NCBI GenBank assembly: GCA_016868035.1
Contig: VGID01000004.1
Coordinates: 1 to 64,000 of the forward strand
Length of the DNA stretch: 64,000 nucleotides
Reading direction: 5' to 3'
Source of the DNA: Betaproteobacteria bacterium
GTDB lineage: Bacteria; Pseudomonadota; Gammaproteobacteria; Burkholderiales; SG8-41
In this document: positions 58,926-64,000 of the stretch, one piece after another
Layout: every line of letters begins with the position of its first letter
Position numbering within the stretch: the first letter of the stretch is position 1
The notes under the pieces: generated by a model
Told to the model about the DNA's origin: nothing
Databases searched by the model: none
Seen by the model: only the letters and a program-made list of their open reading frames with translations
Translations under genes and position numbers: made by a program

Positions 58926-59594
58926 ATGCGCATCCTGATAGCCGAAGACGATCCCATGCTCGCCGACGGGCTCGTGAGATCGTTGAAAGAATCCGACTAC
59001 GCGGTCGACTGCGTGAGCGAGGGAGGAGCGGCGGACCACGTGCTCGCGGGCCAGAACTATGATCTCGTGATCCTCGATCTCGGGCTGCCCCGGCTCGACG
59101 GGTTCGAGGTGCTGCGTCGGCTGCGGCATCGCGGCTCGCGGGTGCCGGTTCTGGTGCTCACCGCCCGCGACGCCCTCGATGACCGCGTGAAGGGACTCGA
59201 TCTCGGCGCGGACGACTACCTCACCAAGCCCTTCGACCTGCCGGAACTCGAGGCGCGCGTGCGCGCCCTGATCCGGCGCGGCCAGTCGGGGGGGACCTCC
59301 GTACTGTCGCACGGGGCGCTCACGCTCGACACCGCGGGCCGCTGCGCGACCCTTGACGGCGAGCTCCTCGATCTCTCCGCGAGGGAGCTGGGAGTGCTCG
59401 AGGTGCTGATGCTGAGGAGCGGACGGGTAGTGAACAAGGACCGGCTCGCCGAGCAGCTCTACGGATGGGACGAGGAGGTCGGTGCCAACGCGATCGAGGT
59501 TTACGTGCACCGGCTGCGCCGCAAGCTCGAGCCCGGCGGTGTCACCATCCGTACCATACGCGGCCTGGGATACCTTCTCGAAAAAAGCCCGTGA
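58926..59594 (+). CDS. OmpR/PhoB-type response regulator
   Basis: From ATG 58926 the protein is 222 aa. The receiver domain has MRILIAEDDPMLADGLVRSL, the phospho-acceptor Asp in YDLVILDLGLPRLDGFEVL, VLVLTARDALDDRVKGLDLG and the Lys in DDYLTKPFDLPELEARV. The C-terminal winged helix (LDLSARELGVLEVLMLRSGR, EVYVHRLRRKLEPGGVTI) binds DNA. The track ORF starts 42 codons too early in antisense-like sequence. It overlaps the sensor kinase gene (GTGA), so the two are co-translated. QseB/TctD-like relatives are most similar in style. Confidence 0.93.
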   Translation: MRILIAEDDPMLADGLVRSLKESDYAVDCVSEGGAADHVLAGQNYDLVILDLGLPRLDGFEVLRRLRHRGSRVPVLVLTARDALDDRVKGLDLGADDYLTKPFDLPELEARVRALIRRGQSGGTSVLSHGALTLDTAGRCATLDGELLDLSARELGVLEVLMLRSGRVVNKDRLAEQLYGWDEEVGANAIEVYVHRLRRKLEPGGVTIRTIRGLGYLLEKSP

Positions 59595-60976
59595 CCCGCC
59601 GCCCCCGCACGCTGCGCCGCCAGCTGCTTACCTGGCTCGTCGCGCCGCTGATCGTCCTGTGGACGCTCAGCACCTGGATCGATTTCGAGATCGCCAACCG
59701 CTTCGTCAGGTTCGCGTACGACCGGGCGCTGCTCGAATCGGCGCTCGACATCAGCCGGCAGGTGAAGGTCGTCGACGGGCGCGTCCACGCGGATCTGCCG
59801 GAAGTGGTGGTGCAGATGTTGCGCACGCGCCAGTCGGGAGCCGCGTACTACCTCGTGACCGGTCCGGATAACGAGTACATCACGGGGGATCCGGACTTGC
59901 CTTCGCCGCCTGATCCTCGTTCCGATGCCGTCTATTTCTACGACGGGCAGCACCGGGGCAAGCCGGTAAGCGCGGTGGCAATGCCGCTGCCGATCGATTC
60001 CGGCGGGGTTGCGGGCAACGTCCTCGTGCGGGTCGCCGAGGACTACGGCACGCGCACCGAGGTGGCGCGCCAGATCATGATCGGAATGATGATTCCGCAG
60101 GGCGTGTTGATCGTGCTCGCCGCGCTCGCCGTCTGGTACGCGATCGGGCGCGGCCTCGCTCCCTTGAACTCTCTGCAGCGGGAGATCTCGGCGCGTTCCC
60201 ACCGCGATCTCTCGGCGCTGTCGGCAGAGCAGGCGCCGCGGGAAGTCCGCCCGCTCATACAGGCCATGAACGACCTCCTCGGCCGGCTCTCCAAGGCGCT
60301 TGCAAGCCAGCAGCGGCTCATCGGAAATGCCGCGCACCAGTTGCGCACTCCGATAGCCGGAATCAAGACCCAGACGGAACTGGCTCTGCGCCAGGCGCGC
60401 GTGAGCGAAACGCGGGAGACGCTGCAGCGGCTGCAGGCGGCTACGGAGCAGGCCACCCGCATGATCAATCAGTTGCTCGCCCTGGCGCGCGCGGAGCCGG
60501 GCGGCGAGGGGGCACACACCCGGGAGCGCCTGGACCTGGCCGTCCTCGCGCGAGATACCACGAGCGAATGGGTGCCCCGGGCGATCGCCCGTGACATCGA
60601 TCTGGGCCTCGACTCGACCGATGCCGCCGCACCGGTGGAAGGCGACCCCTTTCTGCTCAGGGAGATGCTCAACAACCTTCTCGACAATGCCCTCAGCTAT
60701 ACACAGCGCGGAGGGCGCGTGACGGTACGGGTGACGCCCGATGCGAACCGGATCGTCCTCAGCGTCGAGGATAACGGCCCGGGCGTCCCGGAAGCCGAAC
60801 GCGACCGGGTCTTCGAGCGTTTCTACCGTGTCCTCGGTACCGGAGTGGAAGGTTGCGGCCTCGGACTTGCGATCGTGCAGGAGATCGCGCAGCGCCATGG
60901 CGCGGATGCCGTCCTCACGCACGGTGCCGATGGCACGGGCACCCTGGTGCGCGTCGGCTTCCCGCGCGCGGCCTGA
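59591..60976 (+). CDS. Two-component sensor histidine kinase
   Basis: From GTG 59591 the protein is 461 aa. A first membrane segment (LLTWLVAPLIVLWTLSTWID) is followed by a periplasmic domain of about 130 residues, a second segment (MIPQGVLIVLAALAVWYAIG), a HAMP linker, the phospho-acceptor His in IGNAAHQLRTPIAGIKTQTE, and the ATPase boxes LREMLNNLLDNALSYTQRGG (N), VEDNGPGVPEAERDRVFERF (G1) and GCGLGLAIVQEIAQRHGADA (G2). The N-terminal periplasmic part resembles TctE-type kinases, consistent with the TTT receptor in this genome, but the signal is not visible. Confidence 0.93.
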   Translation: MTRRPRTLRRQLLTWLVAPLIVLWTLSTWIDFEIANRFVRFAYDRALLESALDISRQVKVVDGRVHADLPEVVVQMLRTRQSGAAYYLVTGPDNEYITGDPDLPSPPDPRSDAVYFYDGQHRGKPVSAVAMPLPIDSGGVAGNVLVRVAEDYGTRTEVARQIMIGMMIPQGVLIVLAALAVWYAIGRGLAPLNSLQREISARSHRDLSALSAEQAPREVRPLIQAMNDLLGRLSKALASQQRLIGNAAHQLRTPIAGIKTQTELALRQARVSETRETLQRLQAATEQATRMINQLLALARAEPGGEGAHTRERLDLAVLARDTTSEWVPRAIARDIDLGLDSTDAAAPVEGDPFLLREMLNNLLDNALSYTQRGGRVTVRVTPDANRIVLSVEDNGPGVPEAERDRVFERFYRVLGTGVEGCGLGLAIVQEIAQRHGADAVLTHGADGTGTLVRVGFPRAA

Positions 60977-61000
60977 CGGCATGGCTTGTCGCCGGACGAT

Positions 61001-62845
61001 CTAGCCCGCAACGGGCTGCGCCCCGGTTTTCTTTGCCCGCTCCGCCTCTTCCTGCTGCTGCAGCGCCCACATCTGTGCATAGGCGCCGCCCCGCTCGAGA
61101 AGCTCCCGCTGAGTGCCGCGCTCGACGATGCGGCCGTGGTCCATCACCAAAATCTGGTCCGCGTCCATCACGGTCGATAGCCGGTGGGCGATTACCAGCG
61201 TGGTGCGCCCGCGCGCGACGCGATTGAGCTCCGCCTGGATCGCCTTTTCGGACTTCGAGTCGAGGGCCGAAGTCGCCTCGTCGAAAATCATGATGCGCGG
61301 GTTCTTGAGCAGCGCGCGCGCGATCGCCACTCGCTGCTTCTCTCCGCCGGAGAGCTTCAGGCCCCTCTCGCCCACCGTCGCCTCGTACTTTTCCGGAAGG
61401 CTCTCGATGAAGTCGTGAATGTGCGCGGCCTGGGCCGCGGCGATCACCTCTTCCCGCGAGGCATCCGGCCGGCCGTACGCGATATTGTAGTAAATCGTGT
61501 CGTTGAACAGCACCGTGTCCTGCGGCACGATGCCGATGGCCGCGCGCAGGCTCGCCTGTTGGAGGTTACGGACGTCCATGCCGGTCACGAGGACCGCCCC
61601 GCCCCTCACGTCGTAGAAGCGGTAGAGCAGCCGTGCCAGCGTGGATTTCCCCGACCCGCTCGGACCCACCACCGCCACCTTCGTGCCCGGCGGAACATCG
61701 AACGAGACGTCGAACAGGATCTGGCGCTTGCCGTCATAGCTGAAGCTGACGCGCTCGAAGCGGATCATTGCCGCCCCCCCCGGCGGCAGGGGCAGCGCGT
61801 CGGGCCGGTCCTCGATCTCGCGGTTCTCCTCCAGGAGCCGGAACATCCGGTCCATGTCGATGAGCGACTGCTTCACCTGACGATAGACCGTGCCCAGGAA
61901 ATTGAGCGGGATATAGAGCTGGATCAGCAGCGCGTTCACCAGGACCAGATCGCCCAGCGTGAGGTTGTTGGCCGCGACACCCTCCGCGGCGAGGACCATG
62001 AGCAGCGTTACCGCCCCCGCGATGATGAGGCTCTGGCCGATGTTGAGCAGCCCGAGCGAGGCTTCGCTCTTCACGGCGGCGGCTTCAAAGCTCTTCAGGT
62101 TCTCGTCGTAGCGCCGGGCCTCGTAATCCTCGTTGTTGAAGTACTTGACCGTCTCGTAGTTGAGCAGGCTGTCGATCGCCCGCGTGTTGGCCCTGGAATC
62201 GAGCTCGTTGGCGCGGCGGCGGATGGCGATGCGCCACTCGGTGATGAAGAAGGTGAAGACGATGTAGAGCGCAACCGCGATGAACGTGACCGCCACGAAC
62301 CGCCAGTCGAACTTGGCATACAGCACGGCGGCCACCAGCGCGAACTCGAGCATCACCGGCAGGATGGAAAAGAGAAGATAGGAGAGCAGCGTCGAGATGC
62401 CGCTCGTTCCGCGCTCGATGTCGCGCGAGACCCCGCCGGTATGGCGCTCGAGGTGGAAGCGCAGCGACAGGCTGTGCAAGTGCCGGAATACCGTGAGCGC
62501 GACACGACGCATCGCGCGTTGCGCAACGCGCACGAACACCACGTCGCGCAACTCCGCGAAGAGCGTGGCGGAAAAGCGCAGCGCCCCGTAGGCGACCAGC
62601 AGCGCAAGCGGCACCGCCAGCACGGCGGTAGCCGTGTCGAGGCTGTCCACGACCTCCTTGAGCAGCAGCGGCACGCCCACGTTGGCGAGCTTGGCAGTGA
62701 CGAGAAAGGCGAGTGCGGCGAGCACGCGCGACCTGAACTCCCACAGGTACGGCAGCAGCATCGGGACCGCGCGCCACTCCCGGCGGCGGACCGGTTCGCC
62801 GCGGACGGGCATCGCGGCTGGCACCGCCTCGTGCTGGGCGCTCAT
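61001..62845 (-). CDS. ABC half-transporter of the Atm1/HMT1 type
   Basis: The true start is ATG 62845 (614 aa); the track ORF is 67 codons too long. Residues ~40-330 form six membrane segments (RSRVLAALAFLVTAKLANVG, LPVMLEFALVAAVLYAKFDW and others). The nucleotide-binding domain has Walker A VAVVGPSGSGKSTLARLLYR, signature GLKLSGGEKQRVAIARALLK and Walker B RIMIFDEATSALDSKSEKAI, with H-loop VIAHRLSTVMDADQILVMD. The NYETVKYFNNEDYEARRYDE segment is typical of Atm1-type exporters of glutathione-linked metals or sulfur. No neighbour fixes the substrate. Confidence 0.92.
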   Translation of the reverse strand: MSAQHEAVPAAMPVRGEPVRRREWRAVPMLLPYLWEFRSRVLAALAFLVTAKLANVGVPLLLKEVVDSLDTATAVLAVPLALLVAYGALRFSATLFAELRDVVFVRVAQRAMRRVALTVFRHLHSLSLRFHLERHTGGVSRDIERGTSGISTLLSYLLFSILPVMLEFALVAAVLYAKFDWRFVAVTFIAVALYIVFTFFITEWRIAIRRRANELDSRANTRAIDSLLNYETVKYFNNEDYEARRYDENLKSFEAAAVKSEASLGLLNIGQSLIIAGAVTLLMVLAAEGVAANNLTLGDLVLVNALLIQLYIPLNFLGTVYRQVKQSLIDMDRMFRLLEENREIEDRPDALPLPPGGAAMIRFERVSFSYDGKRQILFDVSFDVPPGTKVAVVGPSGSGKSTLARLLYRFYDVRGGAVLVTGMDVRNLQQASLRAAIGIVPQDTVLFNDTIYYNIAYGRPDASREEVIAAAQAAHIHDFIESLPEKYEATVGERGLKLSGGEKQRVAIARALLKNPRIMIFDEATSALDSKSEKAIQAELNRVARGRTTLVIAHRLSTVMDADQILVMDHGRIVERGTQRELLERGGAYAQMWALQQQEEAERAKKTGAQPVAG

Positions 62846-63324
62846 AGAACCGCCGTGGCGGCGCGACGGCGGCCCCGCACGGAAAATCCGTTTTGCATCG
62901 GAGTCCCTCGGGACAGCACGCGGGCGCGGGACGGAAACAGCATGGAATTCGCAGAATTGCGTGAGAGAGGGAATCGTAACATGGGGTGTCGACGCGGCTT
63001 TTTCCAGGGCACCGTAAGGAAAATCACGGGCGCGTCGGGCCCTCACCGATCCCGAATCCCGCGCACGCGCAGGCTTGGGGCCATGAACTTGCTTTAAAAC
63101 TCAAATGCTTAGCTTCGCCACCGGAGCGCGCGTGGCCGCGGATCTTCGGTTCCGCACGCGCTGCGCGTTGCCGACCGGCGCACCGGCCTTCGCATGGTGA
63201 TCGTGGAAGATGTAACGTTATGTAACGCGCGCAACGTTTTCGCCCATTTTGCGCTCTAATAACTATGCGACCGAATCGACGCGCCTGTGCGGCGCACCGG
63301 TCAACAAAACGCAATGAGGACACC
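62846..63324. other. Divergent intergenic region without a supported gene
   Basis: About 480 bases separate the ABC gene from the last gene. The ORFs here are shadows of one another. AT-rich patches (ATGTAACGTTATGTAACGCG at about 63210, and TAATAACTATG) may hold promoters; the near-repeat TGTAACGTTATGTAACG is the only clear structure. Confidence 0.45.
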
Positions 63325-64000
63325 ATGATGAAAAACGCGATTTCAGTTGCTGTGCTGCTGACACTGGCGGGTGCGGGGGTGGCGGCGCCCGACTTCACCG
63401 ATACGGCACAGGTCATCTCTTCCACTCCGATCATCGAGCGCATCACCGAGCAGCGGCAGGATTGCGCGCCCGATCCTTCGGGCGCTCCGGCGCCGGCGCC
63501 GGAGCGCAGCATGGCCGGCCCGATCGTTGGCGGCGTAGCCGGCGCGATTCTTGGCCATCAAGTGGGACGGGGGAGCGGCAGGACCGCAGCCACCGCTGCG
63601 GGCGCGGCGGTGGGGACCATCGTCGGGGACCGGGTCGCGAATCCCGACAGCAATCGTCCGGTGACCGGCGCGGTCGTGGGTGGCGCCACGGGCGGGCTGA
63701 TCGGAGCGCAGGTCGGGCGCGGCAGCGGCAGGGACGCCGCAGCGGCCGCGGGGGCAATTGGAGGGGCCGTGGTCGGCGATCGCGTACAGAATCCGCAGAC
63801 CACCGCCTCAGCGCAGCCCGCGCAGCGCTGCCGCACCGTGGAAACTACGCGTGATGTCGTCAAGGGCTACACGGTGGTTTACCGTTACAACGGCCGCGAT
63901 ATCGCGACCACGCTGCCCCACGACCCGGGCCGTACGGTGCGCGTCGGGGTGAGCGTGCTCGATGCCGGACCGCCGGCGAGCGCCCCTACCGCGGGCATGA
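63325..64000 (+). CDS. Glycine-zipper (2TM) envelope protein, cut by the window edge
   Basis: The frame from ATG 63325 (ATGAGGACACC upstream) stays open to the last base, so the stop is outside. A signal peptide (ISVAVLLTLAGAGVAA) is followed by two glycine-zipper blocks, AGPIVGGVAGAILGHQVGRG with GRTAATAAGAAVGTIVGDRV, and TGAVVGGATGGLIGAQVGRG with its copy of GRDAAAAAGAIGGAVVGDRV. A C-terminal domain (CRTVETTRDVVKGYTVVYRY, NGRDIATTLPHDPGRTVRV) resembles the YMGG/UmoB-like outer-membrane family. Function is unknown; an envelope or stress role is usual. Confidence 0.85.
   Translation, partial: MMKNAISVAVLLTLAGAGVAAPDFTDTAQVISSTPIIERITEQRQDCAPDPSGAPAPAPERSMAGPIVGGVAGAILGHQVGRGSGRTAATAAGAAVGTIVGDRVANPDSNRPVTGAVVGGATGGLIGAQVGRGSGRDAAAAAGAIGGAVVGDRVQNPQTTASAQPAQRCRTVETTRDVVKGYTVVYRYNGRDIATTLPHDPGRTVRVGVSVLDAGPPASAPTAGM

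Noticed and set aside
58568-58957. 129-aa minus-strand ORF
   Set aside because: It overlaps the structured RNA candidate and the response-regulator start region and has random composition.

Overview
The window is GC-rich, densely coded DNA from a free-living betaproteobacterium-like organism, probably uncultured. I infer this from the gene order xseB-ispA-dxs-folE, clpS-clpA, a TTT/Bug-type tricarboxylate binding protein, MmgE/PrpD genes next to a TcuA-like dehydrogenase, and the general protein flavour. No rRNA operon, prophage, CRISPR array or intact transposase is visible.

Layout. 1-1.6 kb is a worn mobile-type region: hicB with a frameshifted hicA, and an integron-type integrase that has lost its middle. 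1.6-6.5 kb holds a glutamine amidotransferase, a retropepsin-like protease, a TetR regulator, a YdjM-like membrane protein, a PstS-like binding protein and a 51-aa basic ORF. 6.5-12.1 kb is a minus-strand cofactor and isoprenoid block (ribBA, folE, dxs, ispA, xseB). 12.3-19.1 kb is an arsenosugar-type cluster (arsS, arsM, a TVP38-flavoprotein fusion, DUF547, two glycosyltransferases). A sulfur module follows (sulfurtransferase, FccB-like flavoprotein, cytochrome c). clpA, clpS, a cold-shock gene, an unrecognised 457-aa protein, malate synthase and two tiny Lys/Glu-rich exported proteins come next.

The centrepiece is 32.5-38.6 kb, a compact selenocysteine locus. It contains a glutaredoxin-DinB fusion whose first redox cysteine is replaced by an in-frame UGA followed by a SECIS-like hairpin, then selA, selB, a thioredoxin-reductase-like gene and the tRNA-Sec gene selC. 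An ORF caller splits the selenoprotein, so it appears in the track only as a shortened ORF. Substrate, decoding machinery and a possible reductase sit side by side; selD is not in the window.

38.6-49.9 kb carries a HupE/UreJ-type membrane protein, a DUF4198 protein and a carboxylic-acid catabolic island (two MmgE/PrpD proteins, TcuA-like dehydrogenase, TTT binding protein, M20-type amidase, a 2-keto-pentenoate-hydratase-like exported protein). 50-64 kb carries a spermidine-synthase-like membrane protein, a Do-type protease, an EF-hand protein, an alpha/beta hydrolase, an MFS transporter, egtD, a D-Ala-D-Ala peptidase, a two-component system, an Atm1-like ABC exporter and a glycine-zipper protein cut by the window edge.

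Two noncoding themes stand out. First, a roughly 270-bp element with terminal inverted repeats occurs twice (11.56 and 44.11 kb) in the same orientation; its internal stems differ in sequence but stay paired, and each copy supplies the stop codon of the neighbouring gene. Second, many intergenic gaps are filled with degenerate 7-bp (sometimes 8-11 bp) tandem arrays, often as inverted pairs that could form long hairpins. A separate terminator-ended structured RNA candidate lies at 58.5-58.7 kb on the minus strand.
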